Part shown: piece after piece, positions 8,895-17,626 of the stretch
Layout of the letters: each line of letters starts with the position of its first letter
Numbering within the stretch: the first letter of the stretch is position 1
From: Streptomyces griseofuscus
GTDB lineage: Bacteria; Actinomycetota; Actinomycetes; Streptomycetales; Streptomycetaceae
NCBI RefSeq assembly: GCF_014673495.1
Contig: NZ_CP051006.1
Location: 7,625,001 to 7,689,000 of the forward strand
Reading direction: 5' to 3'
DNA: 64,000 nt
The notes under the pieces: generated by a model
What the model was told of the DNA's origin: nothing
Databases searched by the model: none
What the model saw: only the letters and a program-made list of their open reading frames with translations
Translations under genes and position numbers: made by a program

Positions 8895-8996
8895 ACGCGT
8901 GTGAGTGAGCTTTTTGATCGGCACAAACCACTCGGACTTCCGGAGGCGAGGCGCTCCCCGCGACCGGCTTTGTCACCCGCTCCGATGCACGGGTCC

Positions 8997-11291
8997 TCAT
9001 CCGTCACCTTCCGTCGCCACGGCGGCCCGCACCCGCTGGTCCTCGCGAGCGGAGCCGACGTCCCGCTCCAGGGGGGTGCGGCTCACGGCCGTCGCGAGGT
9101 CCTCCAAGGCCCGCTTCTCCAGTTCCGCCTCGCGCCGCACGACCGGGCCCCCGTTGCCTGCGGCGTCCCCCCATGCGTGGAGCGCCTCCTCCACGCGTCC
9201 CCAGTCCGGGTTCCTGTGCTCGCGCACGGCGGCTGCCGCCTTCGCGGTGTCCGTCTCCACGGCGTCGGCGAACCGCTCCGCCTCGGGGACGACACGGCCG
9301 CCGGGCCGCGGGACGTGGCTCTCCATGAGCATCGCCGCGCGGCCGAACCCCTTGAGCGCCTCCTGCGCCTCCCGCGCCTCGCGCGACGTCAGACCGCGGG
9401 GGCGGACCGGTTCCTGCCTTGCCCGGTCGTATGCCTCCTGCCAGGCGGCACGTGCCTCCCTGCTCTCCAGCAGTGCCCTGCGCATGTCGGCGTGATGCTC
9501 CCGGGTCGGTTCGGCGTAGTCGCGGAGCACCGCGGCCGCATAGCGGCCGTTGGCGGCGAGCCAGTCCGCGAGCCGCCCCCGCAGCCGGGGTGTCTCCCAG
9601 GCGGGGAACACCACGTACGCCAGCATGGCCAGGGCCCCGCCGAGCAGGGTGAGCACCACCCGCTCCGGGACCGTCTGCTCCCACGCCTGGCCGCCCATGC
9701 CGAGCAGGAAGACGACGTACGCGGCGGTGAAGCACTGGGAGTATGCGTAGCCGGTACGGCTCAACGTGTACGACAGGCCCGCCGCGACCACCGCCAGCGC
9801 GCCGGACACATGGGCGTCCGGGCCCAGGGCCCGCACCGTGCCGGTGGCGAGCGCGACCCCCGCCAGGGTCCCGGCGAGACGGGCCACCGCACGCGCGTAC
9901 GTCCGGTGGAAGTCCGGCCGCATCACCATCAACGAGGCGAGGGGCGCCCAGTAGCCGTGGCCCAGGGGGAGCCGGGCGGCGACCAGATAGCCGAGCGTGG
10001 CCACCGCCGCCAGGCGGACGGCGTGCCGGAACACGGGCGAGTCCCGGCGGAACTCACGGCGGACCGCCCGAACGACGACCGGGACCAGCCGGTGCATGGT
10101 CGGGCGCACCAGGAACTGGGCGCCGGCGAGGCCGGGCGGCGTGGGCGTCCGCCCGCGGGCACAGCCGCTCCCGGCGATCTCCAACGCCTCGCCGAGCAGT
10201 TCCACGAGCCGCTCGGCGGCTTGCCGCGCGGGGCCCTTCAGCACCTCGTGCTCCTCGTCGACACGCAGGACGTCCGTGCTCTCGGGCCGCACCTCGGCGG
10301 GAGTGCCGCGTCGGATCGAACGGGCGGCCGCGTCCAGGACGTCTGCGGCCGCGTCGAGCAACTCCCGCGCTCGGTCCCGCCCGGGTCCCTCCGCCGGGGC
10401 GCCCACGTCCGGGTCGGCAAGCGCCGCGATCACCGGCCGAATGCGCTCGGCGAGTCCCCGGGGACCGTGCAGGACGGCGGGCCGGGTGCGGGCCTGTGAC
10501 GGCGTCACGGCAGCCGCGTCCCGGGCCGTCATCAACGGCTCCGGGTCGAACGGAGCGGTCGGGTCGTGCCGCAGCCGGCGGGCGTAGTCCGCCACGGCGG
10601 CCAGACCGTCGGCGAGCGCGTCACGATGCGCTCCCCAGCGCCGGATCGGGAACAGCAAGATCAACACGGCCTGCGTCACGCCTCCGAGTGCGATGACCCC
10701 GGCGTGCTCCAGGGCTCGCCCGATGCTCGTGGGCAAGGTGATGGTCACCAGCATGCTGCCCACGGTCGTCGCCGCGATGATCCCAGCGGTCGATCCGACG
10801 GCCCACGCCATGCCCGCGGCGAAGGCCCATACGGCCAGCAGCGGCAGGAACGTCACGAGCCGCCCCGCCGCCAGGTAGCCCACGAAGGTGCTGAGCGCCA
10901 GACCCGCGCCCGCGCCGAGCGCGACCACCTTGCGCGGACGCCAGCTGCGCTGGAAGGTTGCTCCACCCGCGGAGTAGGCACCGAGGGCGGCCGACGCGGC
11001 GTACGCGGGGGAGACCAGCCACAGCGCCGGCCCGACGACGATCGCCACCCCGGCGGCCGCGCGCAGCGCGAGCAGGGGCTCCAGCCGCGTCTCCTCGATC
11101 GTGAGGCCGGCTCGCACGACTTCCCGGAAAGCCCGCGCCCAGGTCACGGGTGTCCGCCCGGCCGGAACGCCCTGCCGGGTCGCGTAGGCCTGATCGAGGT
11201 GCGGCGACCGTCGAGCAAGGAAGCCTCCCATACGGCCTGCCGGCCGGCTGGTGGCCGCAGCCGCTGGAGGGGGTGCGGCCACCGCGGACAC
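8997..11291 (-). CDS. FUSC-family membrane protein (aromatic-acid exporter-like)
   Basis: The product is about 764 residues. It has two blocks of closely packed transmembrane helices (about residues 70-215 and 440-570), each followed by a charged cytosolic region. The first block starts LALRAAAGVAIVVGPALWLV; the second includes RLAAVATLGYLVAARLPLGHGYWAPLASLMVMRPDF, the most conserved FUSC segment. This two-block layout is that of the FUSC/AaeB/YccS family, thought to export aromatic acids or fusaric acid-like compounds. The GTG start at 11291 is tentative; ATG 11231 (MGGFLARRSPH) is a good alternative. It lies downstream of the formaldehyde dehydrogenase gene on the same strand, 51 bases apart. 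Confidence 0.85.
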   Translation of the reverse strand: MSAVAAPPPAAAATSRPAGRMGGFLARRSPHLDQAYATRQGVPAGRTPVTWARAFREVVRAGLTIEETRLEPLLALRAAAGVAIVVGPALWLVSPAYAASAALGAYSAGGATFQRSWRPRKVVALGAGAGLALSTFVGYLAAGRLVTFLPLLAVWAFAAGMAWAVGSTAGIIAATTVGSMLVTITLPTSIGRALEHAGVIALGGVTQAVLILLFPIRRWGAHRDALADGLAAVADYARRLRHDPTAPFDPEPLMTARDAAAVTPSQARTRPAVLHGPRGLAERIRPVIAALADPDVGAPAEGPGRDRARELLDAAADVLDAAARSIRRGTPAEVRPESTDVLRVDEEHEVLKGPARQAAERLVELLGEALEIAGSGCARGRTPTPPGLAGAQFLVRPTMHRLVPVVVRAVRREFRRDSPVFRHAVRLAAVATLGYLVAARLPLGHGYWAPLASLMVMRPDFHRTYARAVARLAGTLAGVALATGTVRALGPDAHVSGALAVVAAGLSYTLSRTGYAYSQCFTAAYVVFLLGMGGQAWEQTVPERVVLTLLGGALAMLAYVVFPAWETPRLRGRLADWLAANGRYAAAVLRDYAEPTREHHADMRRALLESREARAAWQEAYDRARQEPVRPRGLTSREAREAQEALKGFGRAAMLMESHVPRPGGRVVPEAERFADAVETDTAKAAAAVREHRNPDWGRVEEALHAWGDAAGNGGPVVRREAELEKRALEDLATAVSRTPLERDVGSAREDQRVRAAVATEGDG

Positions 11292-11342
11292 CGCTGAGCG
11301 TCCGCCGTCCGTGTTCCGGGCCGGAGCGCGGCCCTGGGTCTC

Positions 11343-12518
11343 TTACCGCTTATGGCCGTTGCCGTGTCCGTCAGGATGCAGGACCACCTTGGTCCAGCCG
11401 TCGTCACGGGCGTCGAAGTGCTCGTAGGCGGTGGGGGCCTCGTCCAGGCCGAGTTCGTGGGAGACGACGAAACCCGGCTCGGCCTTCCCGCCGGCGATCA
11501 GATCCCGCAGCGCGCGGTTGTACCTCTTCACCGGCGCCTGCCCGGTCCCCATGTGCTGGCCCTTGAACCACATCATGCCGAAGTCGATCGGGACCTTGCC
11601 CTGCGCTTCCAGCTCGCCCTGGGCCTCGGCGCCGCCGGGGTCCTGGGGCAGGAACACGCCCACCACGCCGATGTCGCCCGTGAACCTGACCGAGTCGATC
11701 AGTTCGTTGAGCGTGAGGCTGGCGTCCTCGTGTCCCTGGGGGTCGTGCGCCTGGTAGCCGACGCATTCGCAGCCGTTGTCGGCACCCAGACCGAGGGTGG
11801 CCTCCTTGACGACCTCCGCCGGGTTCTGCTCGGCGGTGTTGATCGGGATGGCCCCGATCTCCTCCGCCTTGCGCAGCCGGTCGGGATGGTGGTCGGCCGT
11901 CCAGACGCGCCCGGCGCCCTTGAGAAGGGCGGAGTAGGTCGCCATCAGTCCGACGGGACCGGCCCCGAAGACGATCGTCTGGTCACCCGGCTTGACGTGG
12001 GCCATCTCGGTGGCGTGGTACCCGGTCGGGAAGATGTCGGCGAGCATCACGTAGTCGGTCTGCCGCTCGGCGGCATCCTCGCCCAGACGCAGCGCGTTGA
12101 AGTCGCCGTAGGGCACGCGCAGCAGCTCCGCCTGGCCGCCCTGGTAGGGGCCCATGTCGGCGAATCCGTAGGCGGCCCCCGCAAGGGCCGGTTCCGGCTG
12201 CATGGTCAGGCAGTAGTTGGTCAGACCCCGCTCGCACTGCTTGCAGAAGCCACAGGCGATGTTGAAGGGCAGGACCACGTACTCGCCCACCTGGACCTTG
12301 CGGACGGCCGAGCCGACCTCCACGACCTGGCCCATGTTCTCGTGTCCCAGGGTGCGGCCGGACTCGAACGAGGTGCGGCCCTCGTACATGTGCAGGTCCG
12401 AACCGCAGATGTTGGTGGCGGTGATCTTGACGATGATGTCGCAGGGGTGTTCGATCTTCGCGTCCGGTACGTCCTTCACTGTGACCGTTCGCGGACCTTC
12501 GTATACCGCTGCTTTCAT
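11343..12518 (-). CDS. fdhA: Glutathione-independent formaldehyde dehydrogenase (zinc alcohol dehydrogenase family)
   Basis: A 391-residue medium-chain dehydrogenase that closely follows the Pseudomonas FdhA type, which oxidises formaldehyde to formate with tightly bound NAD. Catalytic zinc region NICGSDLHMYEGR and GHENMGQVVEVGS are present. The structural zinc cysteines read CGFCKQCERGLTNYC. The cofactor loop is GAGPVGLMA, and the family-specific segment CVGYQAHDPQGHEDA is present. ATG 12518 was chosen over the longer frame because GAGGGAAG precedes it and the MKAAVYEGP N-terminus is conserved. The upstream 299-base gap contains no gene but has an inverted repeat. A formaldehyde-detoxifying role is likely. 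Confidence 0.9.
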   Translation of the reverse strand: MKAAVYEGPRTVTVKDVPDAKIEHPCDIIVKITATNICGSDLHMYEGRTSFESGRTLGHENMGQVVEVGSAVRKVQVGEYVVLPFNIACGFCKQCERGLTNYCLTMQPEPALAGAAYGFADMGPYQGGQAELLRVPYGDFNALRLGEDAAERQTDYVMLADIFPTGYHATEMAHVKPGDQTIVFGAGPVGLMATYSALLKGAGRVWTADHHPDRLRKAEEIGAIPINTAEQNPAEVVKEATLGLGADNGCECVGYQAHDPQGHEDASLTLNELIDSVRFTGDIGVVGVFLPQDPGGAEAQGELEAQGKVPIDFGMMWFKGQHMGTGQAPVKRYNRALRDLIAGGKAEPGFVVSHELGLDEAPTAYEHFDARDDGWTKVVLHPDGHGNGHKR

Positions 12519-12623
12519 GATGGCTTCCCTCGATGTCGCGGTACGGCGGTGATGGGAAGGCGCAGAGAGCCTGACTCTCGGAAGTGCTGCGGCGGGGCCC
12601 TGGGCTCCGGCACGCCTGTGGGG

Positions 12624-12649
12624 CCGTTCACCTGGATCAGATGGAACGG
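12624..12649. promoter_or_regulatory. Inverted repeat CCGTTC-N14-GAACGG upstream of fdhA
   Basis: Perfect 6-base arms separated by 14 bases lie in the 299-base non-coding stretch (12519-12817) before the formaldehyde dehydrogenase gene, about 106 bases from its start. It could be a repressor site. Chance occurrence is possible. Nothing else recognisable was seen in this gap. Confidence 0.25.
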
Positions 12650-12817
12650 TCGTTTCGCCGCCGGCCCCGCCAGGCGGAGCTTCGCCGCTCCGGCGGCATG
12701 CCGTGCACGGGTCCCCGTCGGTCCCCGGGGCGAAACAACCACGCACCGACCGATCAGCGCAATCTCCGGACCCGGACGACCACGAACCGACGGCACATCT
12801 TGGACCCGGGTCATCAA

Positions 12818-13939
12818 CTAGTCACCGCGGTCGTCCTGCAACAGGCTGCGACGCTCCTGCTCGCGCTTGGAGTAGGCCGCTGCCCGGATCGCCTCGTCGC
12901 TCTCCAGGCCCGATCCCAGCGCGCCGCCCACCGTGGCGACCGAAGCGACGAACCAGGACAGCGTCCAGTACTCCGTGCCGTGCAGCGGAGTCCGTGTCGT
13001 GGAAGCGAACAGCCGGTCGTTGAGGATGAACAGCGCCCACACCAGGTTGATGGCCACCAAACCCGCGTAGCAGACGAGCACCCCGATGCCCAGGGTCACG
13101 ACCGTCGAGGCGTTGTAGAGTGCCGCCCTCTTCCGCGCCTCCGGCGAAACCTCATCCGTTCGATGCCACAGGTTCGCGTCCACGATCAGCCAGCCGATCA
13201 TCAGCGCGACAGATCCGACCGTGGCGATCACCAGGCGTGGCGTGCTCAGGGAGGTGGCCAGGCTCCAGATGGTGGAGTTCACGGTGGCGACCGCTCCCGT
13301 GGCGAGTGCGGCCGCCAGGGCTTTCGACAAGCCCGGCACCAAACGCCACGGCCGGTTGGCGCGGACCATACCGAGGAGCACCCTCAAGTAACCGCGCGGC
13401 CCAGTGACGACGTACCGCAGGTCGGCGATCTCCTCCTCACCGACCTGGCCCGGATGGATGGGCGCGAGACGACTGACAAAGGGCCCCCGCAGCGGGTGAC
13501 TTCCCGGCGGCCCCTCAGGCCCGGTGGCCCGCGGACCCGCCAAGCTGAGCACGGCTTCTTCCACGGCCTGCCGGGCCCTTGTCTGGAGCCGGAAGCCCCC
13601 CAGGCTGGGAAGAGACAGCAGCGCCAGGCCGTGTTCGTGACTCAGATCCACCGCGAGCTTGCGCCCATGCGAGTGCAGCGGAAGGTCGGTGAGAGCCACG
13701 ACGATGTCCCACCTCTCCGAACTTCCGCGGTCCATGATCCGGCGCATCAAGGTGGACGGGTCCTCGGCCTCCGCGGTGAATGGCTCACTGACCACCTCGA
13801 CATCGAACCGGCGTCCCTGGCCCGACCTGTCGGCCAGCCGACCAGGAAGCATCTGGGTCATGCGCCGCGCGATCTCCGTCGGCGCATCCGGATCGGCAAG
13901 GAGAGCCACGACCGTAACGTCCTGAGAGGACACCCGCAT
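12818..13939 (-). CDS. Unknown membrane protein with soluble N-terminal domain
   Basis: The product is 373 residues and not assigned to a named family. Residues 1-135 look like a soluble alpha/beta domain (VTVVALLADPDAPTEIARRM, WDIVVALTDLPLHSHGRKLA), reminiscent of a nucleotide-binding or sensor fold. Four or five transmembrane segments follow (about 206-226, 232-254, 274-303, 324-342) and a charged tail. ATG 13939 was chosen over the longer frame because GAGAGGGAG precedes it. It is divergent from the uvrA-like gene, with 195 bases between. Some databases label related proteins as methylene-tetrahydrofolate dehydrogenase, but I see no supporting motif. Confidence 0.7.
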   Translation of the reverse strand: MRVSSQDVTVVALLADPDAPTEIARRMTQMLPGRLADRSGQGRRFDVEVVSEPFTAEAEDPSTLMRRIMDRGSSERWDIVVALTDLPLHSHGRKLAVDLSHEHGLALLSLPSLGGFRLQTRARQAVEEAVLSLAGPRATGPEGPPGSHPLRGPFVSRLAPIHPGQVGEEEIADLRYVVTGPRGYLRVLLGMVRANRPWRLVPGLSKALAAALATGAVATVNSTIWSLATSLSTPRLVIATVGSVALMIGWLIVDANLWHRTDEVSPEARKRAALYNASTVVTLGIGVLVCYAGLVAINLVWALFILNDRLFASTTRTPLHGTEYWTLSWFVASVATVGGALGSGLESDEAIRAAAYSKREQERRSLLQDDRGD

Positions 13940-14134
13940 GACTCCCTCTCGTCGGCTGCCCCGCGATCGCGAGTGCCCACAGGATGCCCCCGCCGTGGCG
14001 TCGACGCCGCGTGACACGCTGGCCCCCGCCGGCAGGCGCGGGCGGTACGGTCAGATCTCCTCGCGCTCCCCGTGCCGAACGATCGTGACGGCGTCTGTCG
14101 CGCGGTTCGCGGCGCGATCAGGTAATCAGGAACG

Positions 14135-16603
14135 GTGAACGAGGACGCGACCGACCCCTTCGTGCATGTCCGGGGCGCCGGTGAGAACAACCTGCGGAAC
14201 ATCGATGTCGACGTTCCGCGGGACGCGATGGTCGCCTTCACCGGCGTGTCCGGTTCGGGCAAGTCCTCGCTCGCGTTCGGCACGCTCTACGCGGAGGCCC
14301 AACGACGTTACTTCGAGTCCGTGGCACCGTACGCCCGAAGGCTGTTGCAACAGGTCGGCGCACCGCACGTGCAGGAAATCACGGGGCTGCCACCGGCCGT
14401 GGCCCTGCAACAGCGACGCGGGTCGCCCAGCTCGCGCTCGACGGTCGGCACCCTCACCACGCTGTCCAATCTGCTGCGCATCCTGTACTCCCGCGCAGGC
14501 ACCTATCCGCCCCGGGCCGCACGGCTGGAAGCCGAGTCGTTCTCACCCAACACCGCGGCCGGCGCCTGCCCGGAGTGTCACGGACTGGGGGTCGTGCACG
14601 ACGTCGCCGAGGACCTGCTCGTCCCGGACCCCGCGCTGAGCATCCGCGAGGGGGCGATCGCCGCATGGCCGGGCGCCTGGCAGGGCGCCAACCTGCGCAG
14701 TGTCGTGAGCGGCCTGGGGATCGACATCGACCGACCGTGGCGCAGGCTCAGGAAAAAGGACCGGGACTGGCTGCTGTACACGGACGAGCAGCCCTCCGTG
14801 TACATCGAACCGGAGGAGGACCGCGTCGACTACGGCTACCAGGGCAAGTTCTGGAGCGCCCGCAAGCACGTCATGCACGTCCTCGCCGACTCCAAGAGCG
14901 AGAAGATGCGCGAGCGGGCGCTCCGGTTCGTCAGGAGTGTGCCCTGCCCCGCCTGCCACGGCAGCGGGCTGCGGCCCGAGGCGCTCGCCGTGACCTTCGC
15001 CGGACGTTCCATCGCCGAGATCAACACGATGCCGCTCACCGAGGTCGTGGCGCTGCTGCGGCCCGTCGCGGGGCGGTCCGAGGCCGACGCCACCACGTCG
15101 ACCGCACGATCCGGCGAGACGACCGAGGTCGCGGTCCGGATCTGCGGCGATCTGGTCGCGCGGATCGACGTACTGCTCGACCTGGGCCTCGGATATCTCA
15201 GCCTGGGGCGCCGCTCGACGACCCTGTCGCCCGGCGAGGCGCAGCGCCTGCGGATCGCCACCCAGCTGCGCTCGGGGCTGTTCGGCGTCGTCTACGTACT
15301 CGACGAACCCTCCGCGGGCCTGCACCCGGCTGACGCGGAACCACTGCTGGAGGTGCTGGACCGCCTCAAGGCGGCGGGCAACTCGCTGTTCGTCGTGGAG
15401 CACGACATGGACGTCGTACGGCGGGCGGACTGGGTGGTCGACATCGGCCCCGGTGCGGGCGAGGGCGGCGGACGCGTGCTGTACAGCGGCCCGGTCGCCG
15501 GTCTCGAGCGGGTCGGGGAGTCGGCCACGAGCCAGTACCTGTTCGGGCGGGCCCAGCCGCTCGATCACCGCCCGCGCACCCCGCACGGCTGGCTGCACCT
15601 GCGCGGAGTCTCCCGCCACAACCTGCACGACGTGTCCGTCGACGTACCGCTGTGCGTACTGACGGCGGTGACGGGCGTGTCCGGTTCCGGGAAGTCGACG
15701 CTGGTGACGCAGGTGCTCGCCGAGGTCGTCCGCGGCCACCTCGGACTCGTACCCGAGGAGCCCGACGAGGCGCGGTTGGAGGTCGACGTCCGGGACGCGT
15801 CGGGGGTCGAGTCGTTCGACCGGCTGGTGCGGGTCGACCAACGGCCCATCGGCCGAACGCCCCGGTCCAACCTGGCCACGTACACCGGGATGTTCGACGC
15901 GGTGCGCAAGCTGTATGCCGCGACGGACGAAGCCAGAGCGCGGGGCTACTCGGCTGGACGGTTCTCCTTCAACGTGCCCGAAGGGCGGTGCGAGACCTGC
16001 CAGGGCGAAGGATTCGTCGCGGTGGAACTGCTGTTCCTGCCCGGCACCTATGCGCCGTGCCCGACCTGCGAAGGCGCCCGGTACAACGCCGAAACGCTGG
16101 AAGTCACCTACCGCGGCAAGAACATCGCGGACGTACTGGCGCTGTCCGTCGACGCCGCCGCGAAGTTCCTGTCCGCCGTCCCCGCCGCCTCCCGCAGTCT
16201 GGAGACGTTGCGCGAGGTGGGACTGGGGTACCTGCGGCTGGGTCAGCCCGCCACGGAGCTCAGCGGGGGTGAGGCGCAACGCATCAAACTGGCCACCGAA
16301 CTCCAGCGAGCCCGGCGCGGGCACGCGCTCTACCTGCTTGACGAGCCGACGGCGGGGCTGCACCCCTCGGACATCGCGCTGCTGCTGCGGCAGCTGCACC
16401 GGCTCGTCGACGCCGGTAACACGGTGGTCCTCGTCGAGCACGACCTGGACACGATCGCCACCGCCGACTGGGTCATCGACCTCGGTCCTGGCGGCGGCGA
16501 CGCGGGCGGGCGGGTGGTCGCGAAGGGCCCGCCGGCCAAGGTGGCGAGGGCCCGCCGAAGCGCCACCGCGCCCTATCTCGCGGCCCGGCTCGCCCGCTCC
16601 TGA
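14135..16603 (+). CDS. UvrA-like ABC ATPase lacking the UvrB-binding domain
   Basis: This 822-residue protein is a class II UvrA paralogue. It has two ABC ATPase halves: Walker A GVSGSGKSS at 37-45 with signature LSPGEAQR near 364, and GVSGSGKST near 513 with LSGGEAQR near 709. Zinc-type CxxC motifs are CPEC 145-148, CPAC 271-274, CETC near 618 and CPTC near 641. Residues 90-145 pass directly from the first ATP-binding segment into the zinc region, so the UvrB-interaction domain of canonical UvrA (about 940 residues) is missing. Such proteins are linked to DNA-damage tolerance and to self-resistance against DNA-binding antibiotics (DrrC type). The start is GTG 14135, with AGGA about 6 bases upstream. 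Confidence 0.9.
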   Translation: MNEDATDPFVHVRGAGENNLRNIDVDVPRDAMVAFTGVSGSGKSSLAFGTLYAEAQRRYFESVAPYARRLLQQVGAPHVQEITGLPPAVALQQRRGSPSSRSTVGTLTTLSNLLRILYSRAGTYPPRAARLEAESFSPNTAAGACPECHGLGVVHDVAEDLLVPDPALSIREGAIAAWPGAWQGANLRSVVSGLGIDIDRPWRRLRKKDRDWLLYTDEQPSVYIEPEEDRVDYGYQGKFWSARKHVMHVLADSKSEKMRERALRFVRSVPCPACHGSGLRPEALAVTFAGRSIAEINTMPLTEVVALLRPVAGRSEADATTSTARSGETTEVAVRICGDLVARIDVLLDLGLGYLSLGRRSTTLSPGEAQRLRIATQLRSGLFGVVYVLDEPSAGLHPADAEPLLEVLDRLKAAGNSLFVVEHDMDVVRRADWVVDIGPGAGEGGGRVLYSGPVAGLERVGESATSQYLFGRAQPLDHRPRTPHGWLHLRGVSRHNLHDVSVDVPLCVLTAVTGVSGSGKSTLVTQVLAEVVRGHLGLVPEEPDEARLEVDVRDASGVESFDRLVRVDQRPIGRTPRSNLATYTGMFDAVRKLYAATDEARARGYSAGRFSFNVPEGRCETCQGEGFVAVELLFLPGTYAPCPTCEGARYNAETLEVTYRGKNIADVLALSVDAAAKFLSAVPAASRSLETLREVGLGYLRLGQPATELSGGEAQRIKLATELQRARRGHALYLLDEPTAGLHPSDIALLLRQLHRLVDAGNTVVLVEHDLDTIATADWVIDLGPGGGDAGGRVVAKGPPAKVARARRSATAPYLAARLARS

Positions 16604-16678
16604 CGACAGCGCGAGAGGCTGGGTAACCGGTCAGCCGGCTTCGGGGCGCGGGGATGCGCGCCACCCTGCCGGACTCCT

Positions 16679-17524
16679 TCAGAGCATCTCCAGGGGCGTG
16701 GGCCCGTCGGGCGGTGAGAACGCCTCGCCGAGAGCGTCGAGCGCCTCGGTCGGAAGGTGGAGGTCCAGCGCGCCGCGGTTCTCCCGAACGTGGCCGGGTG
16801 ATCCGGAACGCGGGATCGCGGCCACCCCCTGTTCCAGCACCCAGGCGAGTGCCACCTGGGCCGGCGTGGCTCCGAGGGCCCGCGCCACGGCACCCAGAGC
16901 ACCGCCCTTCAACAGCCGCCCCTGCTCGATCGGGGAGTAGGCCATGACCGTCACTCCGGCCTCGCGGCACCAGGGGAGAAGATCCCACTCGATGCCGCGC
17001 CGGGAGAGGTTGTACAGCACCTGGTCGACGGCCGCGGCGTCGCCACCGGGGAGGGCGGTCAGTTCGGCCATGTCGGTGACGTCCAGATTGCTCACGCCCC
17101 AGTAACGGATCTTGTCCGCCTCCATCAGGTCGGCGAATCCCGCGAGGGTCTCCTCAAGAGGCCACCGTCCCCGCCAGTGCAGCAGGTAGAGGTCCAGCCG
17201 TTCCGTGCGGAGCCGCCGCAGGCTGCCCTCGCAGGCGGCGACGGTGCCTTCCCGGTCGGCGTGGCCGGGCAGCACCTTGCTGACGAGGAAGACCTCTTCC
17301 CGGCGTCCCCGGAGGGCCTCCCCGATGAGTTCCTCGGCCGCGCCGTCGCCGTACATCTCCGCCGTGTCGACGACGGTCATGCCCAGGTCCACACCCAGCC
17401 GCAGCGCGGCGATCTCCCGTTCACGCCGCGCCGGGTCCTCGCCCAGGTACCAGGTGCCCTGCCCGAGCGCCGCGATCTCCTCACCGGAGCGGAGCGCGAT
17501 CGTTCTGGCCGATTCAGCGGACAT
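16679..17524 (-). CDS. Aldo/keto reductase
   Basis: A 281-residue NADPH-dependent oxidoreductase of the AKR superfamily, a single (beta/alpha)8 barrel. The catalytic tetrad is visible: Asp and Tyr in VVDTAEMYGDG, Lys in FLVSKVLPG and His in LYLLHWRG. The C-terminal cofactor loop is AAIPRSGSPGHVRENRGAL. It resembles the YeaE/2,5-diketo-gluconate reductase-like group, whose substrates are broad carbonyls. It lies 102 bases after the MFS gene on the same strand and could share its transcript. It is convergent with the uvrA-like gene. Confidence 0.88.
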   Translation of the reverse strand: MSAESARTIALRSGEEIAALGQGTWYLGEDPARREREIAALRLGVDLGMTVVDTAEMYGDGAAEELIGEALRGRREEVFLVSKVLPGHADREGTVAACEGSLRRLRTERLDLYLLHWRGRWPLEETLAGFADLMEADKIRYWGVSNLDVTDMAELTALPGGDAAAVDQVLYNLSRRGIEWDLLPWCREAGVTVMAYSPIEQGRLLKGGALGAVARALGATPAQVALAWVLEQGVAAIPRSGSPGHVRENRGALDLHLPTEALDALGEAFSPPDGPTPLEML

Positions 17525-17626
17525 TTCGGGCCTCCCGTCCGACGCGGATCCGCGTCACGCGTGCCCGCACCGGGTGCCCAGGCCCGTGCCTCCCAGACAA
17601 CCGGTGCCGCATGCGCCGCGGGGAGG

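Noticed and set aside
16604..16678. Hairpin terminator between the uvrA-like gene and the aldo/keto reductase gene
   Set aside because: Only a 5-base GGCTG/CAGCC pairing is present; too weak to report.
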